Positions 33,800-45,299 of a stretch of DNA of 64,000 nucleotides are shown here, in pieces. Below the pieces are notes generated by a model that was given only the letters and a program-made list of their open reading frames with translations, was not told the DNA's origin and made no database searches. Numbering within the stretch: position 1 is the stretch's first letter; each line of letters starts with the position of its first letter. Source of the DNA: Clavulina sp. PMI_390 (Eukaryota > Basidiomycota > Agaricomycetes > Cantharellales > Hydnaceae); NCBI GenBank assembly GCA_015039315.1, contig WIDE01000015.1:254836-318835 (forward strand), in the 5' to 3' direction. The position numbers and the translations under genes were made by a program.

Positions 33800-36460
33800 A
33801 CCGATCCGAATACCGGAGTGTGGGTGGCATGCTTTTTATAGGCAAGTTTTAGAACCTTCGCCCGTGAGCTTGGGACTCCACTGCTGATGGTCTGGCTTTT
33901 CGGCCGATATTAAGAATTCTCATCGATGGCCTGGTGTTTTGTTCATGTTCCACCTGCATCGTGGCGCAAAGGGTCACATTTATTATTATAGCCTTTTGGT
34001 CTGGAACGTGGGCATGAACGATTACCAAGCAGTGGTCTAGTCGCTAGCTAAAGTAGCTTTTGTGACATCTCTTCCCTCCTTCTAACTGAGAAGCGGTCGT
34101 TGTGAAGTCTCTCTAGCGACACCTAACCTCATTTGACTTCTCAATGCGGCGTTGAGTGCCGTGACGCTACGCTGGCGCATGAAGCGGCTCATCACATCTT
34201 TGATCACGACCGCTGTATACGCCAAGTTCTTTGCTCAAAGTGTCATTCACCTACCATTAGTTGCTGGTGATCCGCCGCCTCCGAAGTGGCCCTCGCCACA
34301 TTTTCCGAGCGCATGTGGAAGTGCAACACTCAAGCCACCAATGTGAGAGATCCATGCCGTATACATGCGTAAATCCCAATCGCCCGAAGCACACGACCGC
34401 CTATCGCTGGGAAATTTTTCATGAGGAGGCTTGGGGGCTTGAGGTTCTAGTCATCTTGCACTTCTCAGTGGGCTGGTCCTGTAACATCACGTCGATCGAG
34501 GCCGTTCATTCAGCTTCCGCTGGCACACGACCCTGCGAATAATGCTGAAAAGGGCCCGGAGATTATCCTCATCTGGAGCGATGCTCTTTGCAATCGTGGC
34601 TACCCCTATTATGAAGGGCAGCCTGAGGCGCGATCGCGTCAATGGTGGATCGTGCGCTACATCCGCCGATTTAGACGATAATGACCCTTGATGCGCCAGT
34701 GCCCCGGGGCGTCATCGATAACTCGTGAGGGCTGCTCAATCGCCTATTACTATTCCTTCTTCGCTGCCACCTTCAATGAGCTGGAAAACTCGAGTTCGGA
34801 CAGCTCAAGTTTCAGGGGGCCAACTATCCCTGAGTCCCCCCAACGGAATACCAGCAACCTCGAAAAATGACTCTGGTGATGTCGGTGATTATTCGGGCAC
34901 TCTGAGCCCATCCGTAGCTTCGTATGAAAATAAGTGGTACAACGCGCCGCCCTCGGACCTGTGGCTGCTTCCCTCAAAACTCAACTGTATGCATCTCCCG
35001 TGAATGTAGTCACAGGGGAATGCATATGATCCCAGTGGTCGCAGGCGGAGCAAATCCTGAGGACCTTCTCGTGCATCAGCCGCTGTTAGCTGGTCGTTCA
35101 CCAGGGTTGCAACGCAAGCAGGGCCTCAACCGCACCTGAGTATGTGAACGTCGCTATGAAACCGATATGAGACGACCAGACCGCACCAACACAATACCAA
35201 CCCGCACTCCGCAACTCTTAATCCTAGCGAGATTAATAGCGAGTGACTGGGAGAGGCGCTGGAGAGGAACGGAAGCCGCGCGCTCATGAACAGTGATTAT
35301 TATCCTGATGAGCGATTCAACCCCACCGACTTCCCCGACGCGAGTAGGGGATTGGAGCACATATCAGTATAAGCGTCAATTAGTCGAGCTGTTCCGCTCA
35401 TAAAAGGATATCGATGGGTAGGTAATTATTTGCTTTTCTCGGGTTAGGCTTTCAGTCTGGAGTGTAATGCCGGTACCGGTGGCGATTGGATCGACGATCA
35501 CCGTCGAGAAAAGAAACGTACATGGATGTGATTTGGATCAGTGAAATCACTCCCCGAGTGGAGCTGGGGAGGTGCTGTCAAATGGATATGAAGTCCCGCG
35601 TATTGGTATTTCACATTGCGGCTCCCACTCATGGGGAGTAAATTGTGGGGTCCACCACATGCTGGACGGTAAACACTCTGCACGACAGTTACAGTGCTGC
35701 CTATATATGTACTCTGAGGGCACGATCTCATGTATCCTGGAAATTATATTGTTTAGCAACTCATACAAGTCAGGGACAAGTCGAAACGAGGTGAGTGCCG
35801 CAGAAGTAACTGCACAATGTCTAATGTGGAGATCTCCGGAGATGGACGTTCACATACCCATCCCCAGCAGGATTTACCCGACCAATTTAACCACTTGTCA
35901 TCACGTCGTGCCCGCAGTGCATTACATCAGTGCATATACAGTTACGCATACAAGGCACATGGCGAGCTTGAACTGGGGGTCCTAAAACTATTCAGTAGGA
36001 CCCTGTTCCCACGGGTACTGGAACCCTGAATCGACCGTCCAGAGGGTTGTTGAGCACGATGTGACCAAAATATCATCTGCGATAAAGTGCAAGACGCTAA
36101 GGGAGATCAATGGCGCATCTGGGCTCAAAAATTGGACAGGCTCATCGAGGAGTTGTAGAATAAGGTGAGCTGGTAGGGTGGGTCACACCACGGAGTTGAT
36201 ATGTCACATCCGTTTTGCCATCCTGCGGGCGTACCTATTTGTCTCTGTACCGCCGATAGTGACTATTATCGAGATAATATAAGCTATAGATGTTTCCCAG
36301 CTACTTAGGGACCAGCTTCAGGTTTCATTACCTTCCCCAGTGTGTTGGCCGTCTTGGATGCAAACAGGAGCAAACAATCTCCTAGGTGCCTTCAGTTTGA
36401 TGGCCTCCAATGCCAGGAGAATCCTAATAAAATCATATAAAAGTCTCCGAATGAAATCCT

Positions 36461-36568
36461 AGTACAATGTATGGAATGGAATTTCGATAGCTTGCTTCTA
36501 AAGGCTGAATCAGTGCAGTATCTCGACAACGGCGACGAAATTTAGGATTTCATTCCATACATTGTACT
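36461..36568. repeat. Short inverted repeat (18-bp perfect arms, 72-bp spacer)
   Basis: AGTACAATGTATGGAATG at 36461-36478 is the exact reverse complement of 36551-36568. A 12-nt piece GAATGAAATCCT adjoins both arms but on different sides, so the arms are not simple mirror copies. It could be a hairpin-forming transcript, a miniature inverted-repeat element or a chance rearrangement. Confidence 0.65.
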
Positions 36569-36845
36569 CGTATTAAAGAAAAAACTCCACCCGTACCATC
36601 AGGAGGTCGATCAGTACATAGCAAGGGTACGAACCCGTTAGTGCCTTTTGGGAGTGGCAGTGTCGCCAACTGAATGGTTGCTAGTTCAAAACGGCCGTTG
36701 CCACTGGTCGTTTTATCAGTAAAGATAACCCTGATTTAGGACCCCCATGTAACATGGTAGAAATGCATTGTACGACAGGAGTAAGATAATTGGATGATGG
36801 TGAGTGCATGCAGATGAGACTATCTAAATTGAGCTTCGTATCCTG

Positions 36846-36855
36846 NNNNNNNNNN
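36846..36855. other. Assembly gap (10 N)
   Basis: Ten unknown bases, a typical nominal scaffold gap of unknown true size, lie in non-coding sequence. Confidence 0.95.
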
Positions 36856-37709
36856 ATGCGTCAGTGTATGCGCGCACATGATCTATACTAATCGCGACGG
36901 GGAGCTCGGAGAGGAAAAAAAAAACAGGATGGGAATTACTAGGCAGTAGAGCGAATACCAGAACATGTAAGATAGTAGTATGAGAGTGCCACTAGACCAG
37001 GATTCTTTTCGTTCGACATGAGCGGTAAAGCGAATGATTCGGGCGGAGATGAGACGAAAAAAGAGAGGAAACAGAGACAGAGAATGAAGATAGTGTCATC
37101 ATAAAAAATGGGGACCAGTTGTGGGCTGGGTGAGGGGACGAGAGGGAGATACAGATGTTACCCTGCGGCTTGGCCATATTTGGTGGGTCGGTGGGAAAAC
37201 AGAGGGGTGGTGAGGGTTGAGAGAAGAAGCAGGGAGCAAGATTACGGGAAGAGAATTTTGAAGGTCGAAGTTTGAGTGATGGAACGGATGGGAAACACGA
37301 GACAGAGAAACAAAGACAACAACAAAAGATGAATGACAAGAAAGGGCATGTATGCAAGACGCCAGGTGAGGGGGAGGCGGGAATTAAGGGGAGGGGACGA
37401 GAGAGCAGGGAGGCTGGCGAGAGTGGAAGATAGGCGAATCGTTGACGAAGTGGAAGAGATTAGTGGTCAGGGAGGGGGAGGAGGCAATTACTCAGGAAAG
37501 TCCAGCAGCCCGAATGCCAAACGAGAAACCAAAGAGAAAAGATTAGAGAAGATAGGTCGAACGTACAGCCCACCGAGCTCGAGAGCGCAGGCATCGAGGC
37601 AGCTGGCCGGGGTGTAACAGACAAGGGAGAAGGTCGAAATGCTTCGTAACAACGTGCGGGAGAAGAAAGAGCGCAGCATCTAAGAATAGTGACGAGGATC
37701 TGCCTCCTC

Positions 37710-40416
37710 TCATCTTGATCCCGCCAGGCTGCTTTCGCTCGCATTTGCTCCTGCCGCCATCAGTTTCGCATTCTTGAGCTTTGTTTGCCGCTTGTCGCTC
37801 GCCGCCTGGCTGACGGTCAAGTACGCCCTCCCGACTTCTTCTTCTTGCCCGAGTCCTGGGGGCTCCTTTGGTGCGTGGGCGGGACCATAGTTCTGCAGTT
37901 CCTCACTGTCGAGTGCATCGACATCGTCGACCCACGAGCGCAGGGCCAGGAAGCGCTGCGTCTTGATGAACTGGGTTTCGAGGGATTATTGTTAGTCAGC
38001 AGATTCCAGGGAAGCAACGGAGGGAACAAAAAGAAGGCTCACCTTTGGCACCGAATCGCTCGCCATAAGCCGGAACACATGCACTTGGATACGCTCATAA
38101 ATACGAATAATGTGTTGTAACTGTGTCGCATTGAACATATTTGCCTGCTCCGGCTCAACCCTTCCCCTCATCATCTGACCGCTCGAGCCTGGTGTCGGCG
38201 CAGCAGGGCTGGCCGATCCGGCAAGAGCAGCAGCACGTTGAGCCGCATGTTGTGCGAGGACATCGCTCAGGTACTGGAATAGCTCGTTCCGCAGCCCGTG
38301 ATCGATATTTAGCTCGCAGGCGCTACCCTGAGCCAAATACGTGTTGTAGATCACAAAGGTCATGCCCACAAGCGCCTGGTGGTGCTTCTCCATTGCGAGC
38401 TGGCCAGGAGTCTGCGACTTGCCGTGCGAATGTAGCGCAGCGTTGGCAGTCCCGGGGCGCTGAGACGATGAGTTTGGCAACGCAGGGAGAGCGGGGATAT
38501 TAGTCGCGATCGCTGACGACGATGTATGGAAACGGCGCTTGAAGTCCTGCACATCAAGCCAGAACGAGAGATTCTCCTCGCAAAAGTTGCCGCGCAAGAA
38601 TTCGCGGAAGAGGTGCCTTAGTGCAGGTTCATCAAGGATGCTCTTCAGGCGGTCTGTGTTGCTCTTGCGGTCTGATGATGGGCCCCCGCTTGAGGGGTTG
38701 GGAGGGTTGCTAGGCCCGGGCGAGTCTTCGGACGACCCCCGCGTAGAGGTCTCTGCAGCAAGGAGAGCGGCGGCCTCCTTCTTGGCAAGCGCCGCTTGGG
38801 CCGGATCTCGTGCGGCCTGAGGCATAGGCGCACCGTTGATCACAGACTGTGGCCACCGGGCGGCCCGCTTGCCCTCGTCGGTGAACTGGTAGACAGCTTT
38901 GGGGGTGCATCGGAAGTCTGCTTCCTGTGTGAGTTGAAACCAGAAAGGATCGTGTTGAATGAGGCGGGGTGTGTGTGTGCGCGCGCGGAGGGAATGAGAT
39001 CGTCGGCGGTGGAGGTTGATGTGGAGGCAATGTGGAGGCACACAAAGAATACACAGACACCACGGTCATAGCAAGGCGTTTTTTTGGGTAATCACCCGTG
39101 ATGATTCGAAGGAAACGAACCCAAAATGGAGACGGGATGATGGAGCGGAAACAGTGTGAAAACGAAACAAGTTGGTCAGTTATATGCCAGCCGCCGGAAG
39201 GAGATGCAACGATAAAGGACAAAGCACACAAGGAAAAAAAATGCACGGGTGGGGAAAATACCAGCGTAAAATAGCGGTATGAGGTGAGAACAAGGCAACG
39301 AAAATAGGGTTGCAGGATGCATGATGCAGGGGGGGAATATAGAGAGAGAGGGAAAGTAGATGAACGAACCTCTAAGCAATTGGGCCCGGGATTACCACGC
39401 ACCGTGAAGATGACTGCTTCATCCGTGTTCTTTCGCTTGTCGGATACGAGTGCGATCCACTTGTACCGCATGAAGTGGGCGCACATCTCCGCAGCCTCGT
39501 CACGGCCCATTATTGTGGTGTAGTCGCAGAGCCATTCCATGGCGACCAGGGCGGTGAAGGTGTTGCGATAGGTCTGGAGGGCGCCTCGGCCGATCATTTG
39601 AGGAGAGCGCTCCTGGATATCCATGAGGGGGACGCCGTTTGCACGCTCGTGGTACTCTTGTGTAGCATCGAGGGGAGAGTCAGCAGTGTTGACAATGTAG
39701 TTGGGGGCGCGGCCGGCAAAGCGACGGAACAGGGTGTGGAGGACCTCCTCGGAGACGATGATGTCGTCGTCTGCTGACCGACGCTCAAGATGGAGGAGTT
39801 TTGCACAGATGGGTTGTGTTGAGAAGGCGTTTACGAGGTTCTCGACGGTCATGCCGTTCTTTGCGATGAAACGTTCGAGGACATGGAGACCCTTGGGGGT
39901 GATCTGGAAGATGCCGCGGTCCTTGAATGTGTTGTTTGACTTGTCTGCTGCGTTTTCGATCAGCCGCGAGTCCATAAAGTGTTGTGCGATGTGTTTAGCC
40001 ATGTCGCGTGTCATGGAGAAGGTGGTGGTCGTTGTGGTGGTGATGATGCGGGTCGGATTGCGAGGATCGGGCCCCCGGTTGGATTGGGAGAACTTGAGGG
40101 AGGCGAGATGAGATGCTGCCTCATCGCTGTAGGGGTATGTCTATCAGCTAGTTGCGACACGAGGAGGGGTACTCGGAAGCAGAAAACGCACGTTGTGAAG
40201 GAATTAGTGAACGAGCGGAAGAACTGCTTGTGGGTCGTGAGGGGGAGGGAGACGATGAGTGTTGCAAAGAGATCAAACGTGTCCTGTACAAGTATGCCAA
40301 GTCAGAAGGGAGAGCCAGCAGCAAGACAGATTGGGCAAAGGAGGAAGGACCTTGAGGAATGGTCTCCCTCTCCGTGAGTTCTTCATCATATGGGATGTCT
40401 CGTCGGCGCCTTCCAT
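37710..40416 (-). CDS. flbA: DEP-DEP-RGS regulator of G-protein signalling (FlbA/Sst2/Thn1 family)
   Basis: Five exons give 674 residues with matching phases: 40416-40351, 40283-40192, 40126-39403, 38924-38043 and 37970-37710. Exons 1-2 join into RRGRPFLKDTFDLFATLIVS, typical of the first DEP domain of fungal RGS proteins. A second DEP-like region includes VLHTLFRRFAGRAPNYIV and ALVAMEWLCDYTTIMGRDEA. The RGS domain (about residues 390-610) begins RLKSILDEPALRHLFREFL and NFCEENLSFWLDVQDFKRRF. It is interrupted by a Ser/Ala-rich insert and resumes with IIRIYERIQVHVFRLMASDS and FIKTQRFLALRSW. RGS proteins speed GTP hydrolysis by G-alpha and so dampen pheromone, nutrient and growth signalling; the DEP domains tether them to receptors and membranes. 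Family length (about 700) agrees. The 478-nt intron 38925-39402 is long, with GT/GC dinucleotide runs. Confidence 0.88.
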
Positions 40417-41780
40417 GATGGCAGAGTCGGGTGGGTGGGGCGCGGAGAGGTGTAGGCGATGGTTAGATTACGATTCCGACTGGGTGGGAGGAGGAGGGAG
40501 GGCGGGACGGATGGGGCGATGGCGAGAGCGATAGCAAGGGGATGAAGACGGAGGAGGAAGGGGTCGTCAAGGTGCTTTTGTTTGGCCCTGTTATTATAGT
40601 CCTGATTCCCAAAAAAGTCACGACTGTATTGCAATTCAGTTGGAGTTGCACTGGTGCCACGCTTCTTCCTTCCTCCGTCGTCGACCACGCCCTGCGCCCT
40701 GACACATCCGTTGGTCGCCTATCAAACCCAGCCACCCAGAGTGACGGCACTTTCTCCGACTGCAAAAAACAAAACGCCCCGCCGATTCGGGCAAACGCTT
40801 GGCAGGGTTATGCATCGAATCGCGTACAATAGTATTATAGTCTCGCATCCGAGCAAAGGGAAAAACAAAAATAATAAACCGGTCGCCTTTCTTTCTGCCG
40901 ATGCGCGGGCAGACGCGCCACCCCCCCTCCTCGTCTATACACATGTTCAAACGATCGCTGATTTCTCTAGCTCTGAATCGTATTTCTCGTGCCGTTAACC
41001 GATTGCCCCTCTCTTTAGGCACTTTCGCCCGCGGTGCTAATACTAGTCGGGCCCGAGCTGGTGATCCGCTCCCGCACGGCATCACGAAGCTTCTCTTGCT
41101 CGTTCTCCTCTGCGTTCACCCGTCCACGCTACCGCACGTGCCATCCAAGCGATGACCAAAAAGTCTAAAACAACTAATATTAGAAGAAATAATAATATCC
41201 AGGATGATCGACGGAAAGTCGGCCTGCTCGCAACCCGCGGTGCTCCGAATCCATCAGAGAGAAAGAGAGGGGGAACGAGAAGTCTCATCTCCACAAAGGC
41301 GGAATCTCCTCTTCCATTGGGCTGACAGCACACGACCGCTAAAACAATAAAACAGCGTTGATGGGAAGCAGCAGTAACATCCTCGGCCTCCGGTCTGACG
41401 GTGACGCACTCATTCTGAAACGTCCCCTTGGTATATTACGGTTCTGGACATGCCCCTCCCCATTTACTTCTGCTGCAGCCCCCCCATCTATCACGTCTCG
41501 ATAGACTCGGACATGCGATTTCCCATATTCACTCAAACTAATGTGGCGGTGGCGGTGGTGTGAGCGCTCATACAAAAACGCAACGAGCGGCGGCGTGCGA
41601 TCATTCTGGAGATCTACAACTGTATATCCCTATAACATCATCTCGAAAGAATTGATGTTGGGGTGGGCCAACGACAGAGCCCATTGATACACTCCCAATG
41701 CTTCTCTTACTTCTCCCAAATCTCCGACCTCCTCGCTCCTGATCCGCACACCCTCTCTCTCAAACCCACAGCGATCCAAT
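40417..41780. other. Intergenic region upstream of the RGS gene
   Basis: This spans the RGS gene start and the stop of the isochorismatase-like gene, both on the minus strand. It probably contains the RGS promoter and a long 5' UTR plus the 3' flank of the hydrolase. Frames on both strands lack domain signals. Confidence 0.45.
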
Positions 41781-44700
41781 TCAAAAGGACAATAGCCCCC
41801 CGAGCGCGCCCTCTGTTCCAGCCTTCGCCTCTTTGATCAGCTTGGCGAATGCCTTGAACTCCGCGCGGCTCGCATCCCCTGCGGATTGTTTCAGGAAACC
41901 AGACGAGGGAATTGATCGTCATCAGCAGCAACGACAGAGAGAAACAACAAAAAGAAAAGAATAGGAGATATGAAAGCGGGGCAACAAATAAGATTGAATA
42001 AGATGGCAAGAAAACGTGGTACGTCTGAAGCGAATAGAAACGAAAACAAACCGGCTGTGGAGCTCCTGATAACAGATTTCCATCAGCAAGCTTAAACTTG
42101 AGGGCTCCCTCGCAGCAGCGATGAGGAACAAGCAAGGCCTGGGTACGATTACCCTCATACATCAGCCTAATCTGTTTAGCCGGGTGCGGTTCTCACCGAC
42201 AGCCCCAGCCTATGCGAGCGCAGTCGTGCAAATCGATGATAATGCATTTGCAACTCGCCTCTAGCGTCACTGCGAATGCCAATGCCATCGCCAAGACAGA
42301 CGAATCCGGTGAGGAGAGAGGAGCGGGCAAATCAGGTAAAAAAGCACCCTGCACCCTCAAATTCGGGAACCAATAATGATCAGCCTGAATGATCCACTTA
42401 ACCGCGCTTTTGGCAATAGGGTTGGCAAATGGCGTCAACGTTGGAGAGATCCACCCGTTAGGCGACGACACATCCGCCAAGGACAAGCCAAACCGGTATG
42501 ACACCGACCGACCAAACCCTGAACGGCTAGATTTGGTCCAGACGATGATGTGCTAATACCCCCGAGGCCACATCGACATGTGCAAAGCAATCTCGTCGCC
42601 AATTGGCCGCCCTTCCTCGACTACCACAGACGCGAAGGTGGAGCAGGGCAAAAGAAGGCATCTCGGTCACCGACGGCAACCCAAATTTAGAAAAAAAAAA
42701 ATCCCGACCCGCCATTTGACAAGGCCATGAAGTGTCCCCTGACAAGTAGCAGCAAGCCTCGTGGTCAGGGCATGGTCATCATGAAATGACATGATGCACG
42801 TAGTAACACGCTCCAAGGGAATCGTCGCAACTCCTGTAGATTTAGAGGGTCTCGGATCCGAAAGATCTGATGCATACGACTATTTCCGATCGTATGAGTG
42901 AAATTTACAGAAAAGGCAGCGAGACCAACACGGCGTCTCTGACGCATATGGTAATATAGCAACAGACGTTGACAACCATGACCATCACCCAAGCGCTCTC
43001 AGGTGCGACCGTTCGAAGCACCGGTAGCACTAGTGGTGGAGGCGGCCATCGGTCCGTGAAAAATGAGCGGTGTCGGGAGAGCAAACGAAACGCTGGGCGG
43101 ATCAACAGGGCCAGGGCTGAGAATCAAAAGAGAAACCGCTCAAGCGAAGAATTGGCGCGAGATATTGACATATCCATATGTCTAGTCTCATACCCCCCCA
43201 CATGCTATCAAGAAGCAACAACGAAGCAGTCCTGAGAGGCATCCCAGAATAAATATACGGCGTTTTCGCCATGTCGTTGTCGTAGCGGGGAGGCTGAAGT
43301 TTTATCCCAAGTGATGGTGTTGCGTGCTGAGAACAAGAAGCCAGCAAACAAATTAAGAGAAAAAGGAGAAAAGGGTCGAACAACAACGAGCGGTTTCACG
43401 ATCCAGTCACACGGAATAATGATGGTGATAATTCAACAACAGTATGGCGAACGCGGACTCACCCATAGCATTGAACAAAAATGACTCAGATGTGGTGACG
43501 AGAACGCCAGATTGGCGCATTCTATCCAGGGCAATAGGTACCTCTCCGGCATGATGAATGCTTGAGACGCCGTCCGCGAGGACGTATACTTCATATCCAA
43601 GCTGGGCGAGCTGAAGAGCGGTTTGCTGAACGCAAATGTGGGCCTAGCAGATATTCATGGTATTCCAGAGAGTGCCAATATGAGAAAGCGCGGTTAGAGT
43701 GACGTAGGGAGGTCAAAGGTCTCAATTCGCGGGAGGAGTCTTCGCTCTTCCCATCGGGAAATCAAGGGGTGAAACAAGAACACCCCAAATGAAGAGAATA
43801 AACTCGGAGCCACAACTCGAGGGATCAGCCAGCGTTTCATCGTATACTTCCGACAGAAAATTGCCGTATCTGAGTGTGCTCCCCGATGCTACAACGGCCC
43901 CTCGTCAAGAGTGCTTAGCAACACCATGACAACTGGATAGCCCGCAGGTTATGGGTGTGAAAGCCCCTGCTCTCCTGTGGAACATTGAGGGTGACCAAGT
44001 TCGGTTTATTGGTCCGGGATTGGTCTGCCCAGTGTGCCGTTGATTGTGCAATATCGGATGACGAGTGCCTGGGAGACTAAATCTCATGGCAACTTCCTTG
44101 CAGCGCAATCGGCATTCCACTGGCCGGGTGATCCGGAGCAGTGATCGATTCAAGCTTCAAGGGAGGAACAAGGATTGCAGATAGGAAGAACGTAACAAGT
44201 GGCGCAAACGGAACATGGCAAAAAGCAAGAAAAAATGATCGGCACGATCGTACCTCAATCCCCATGATGACAATTGGCGTCGGGCCGCCGAGCGAAGACT
44301 TTTCGGCCGCTTCGCGCTTCAGAAGTTCGGCGATCTCAGGTATCACCATGCTGAACTTGCTTTTGGAGAATGTACCGAGATGCAGATTTGAGTTGAGGTT
44401 CGCGAGACCAAGCTCTGGGACGCTGGCGCCGAAGACTAAACATCGGAAAGGGGTTTAGAGCATTATCATAACAGAAACGATGAGATGTGGATATATCATA
44501 CCCTCTGGCTTCTGCTCGGAAACAACCACCCGGAAGTTAAGGATCTAGATTGGTGGATGAAAGTTTCAAGTTGTGCGGGGAGCTCTCCGTCAGCCGGGAC
44601 GATGAGTCACACCCGTGGAGTAGGGGAGAACATGGAATCGGCATGTCACTCACCGAGGCCGCGCTGATCATTTTCGCAGCGGTCGTTGCAACATGATCGA

Positions 44701-44962
44701 ACGTAGGCATCGCCGCCTCTATTTGCGTAGGTCACGCGGCTCCGCGATGAGACTCGATTGATCCTTTGAGTAGAAAGCGGCAACTTACTAAAGCGGCTCT
44801 GCAGATCGCATACAAGTAGGATTGGGAGCGTTTTGTCTACCAAACCATCACATCGCAAATGGATTTCCAAGGTTTTGCACATGAGCCGTGCTTGAGCCAC
44901 TCACCAATTGCGATTCCTTCCGCAGTGGAGGGGCTATCCTTAGTCTCGGCCTCAGAACTCAT
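41781..44962 (-). CDS. Isochorismatase-like cysteine hydrolase (ISOC1/2 type)
   Basis: Seven exons give 223 residues: 44962-44905, 44836-44789, 44718-44654, 44544-44502, 44433-44255, 43643-43463 and 41878-41781. All junction phases agree. The catalytic triad of the family is visible. Asp30 lies in LPILLVCDLQSRF, Lys96 or Lys98 in LHLGTFSKSKFSM, and the nucleophile Cys135 in MGIEAHICVQQTALQL. The downstream VYVLADGVSS and ALDRMRQSGVLVTTSES segments match ISOC proteins, and the C-terminus GDASRAEFKAFAKLIKEAK follows as in human ISOC2. Such enzymes hydrolyse small amide or ester-like substrates; the natural substrate of this subfamily is not settled. Introns 5 (611 nt) and 6 (1,584 nt) are far longer than others in the window. 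The gene is divergent from the lipase-like gene with 337 bp between start codons. Confidence 0.87.
41879..43462 (-). other. 1.6-kb intron in the isochorismatase-like gene
   Basis: The donor GTGAGT and acceptor CAG join residues that are contiguous in homologous ISOC proteins (NAMG|DASR), so no coding exon is expected inside. I saw no nested gene and no clear terminal repeats. Confidence 0.6.
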
Positions 44963-45299
44963 ATCGGCAACACCTCTCGATTTTCAACAAGATGCAGATT
45001 CAGCTGCTGCCACCTAGGCGAGATACGGGACGAATCTGAGTACAATGTCTAATAGAGCTCCACACGGATTACGGCAATGATCTCAACGAATGCGGTCTCG
45101 AGTGCTTGACAAACCGCCCTGCGTGCGATCCAGGACAAATCGGAAAGGAGTGCCAAGCCGCGAAGTCGTGACAGTTCCTGAAAGTCACTGACGATTCCCA
45201 CGGTGTCGAAGTCGAGAGCTGTGTCGCATCTTCGACCTCGACAGAGCAGTTACCATTCCTGTGGGCGAGAGGAGGGCCTAGAATAAGTCTCTGGCGGAC
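44963..45299. promoter_or_regulatory. Divergent promoter (isochorismatase-like / lipase-like genes)
   Basis: These 337 bp lie between two head-to-head start codons and must carry both promoters. No motif could be assigned. Confidence 0.5.

Larger units (their letters stand above)
33800..37709. other. Gene-poor segment of 3.9 kb
   Basis: No convincing gene on either strand. Frames here are short, often interrupted and without domain signal; some (around 34150-34350 and 35810-36030) might be decayed coding sequence or transposon remnants, but I cannot name them. The segment includes an inverted repeat at 36461-36568 and a 10-N gap at 36846-36855. The purine-rich part from 37000 to 37709 is probably 3' flank of the RGS gene. 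Confidence 0.5.

Noticed and set aside
33800..36000. Reverse transcriptase or transposase remnants
   Set aside because: Searched by eye for catalytic motifs (YADD, DDE spacing, zinc knuckle) and found none.
38710..39402. Continuation of the RGS exon-3 frame through the intron
   Set aside because: The 39403 donor and 38925 acceptor restore family-like sequence (VIFT|EADFRCTPKAVYQF); the read-through part is low-complexity.
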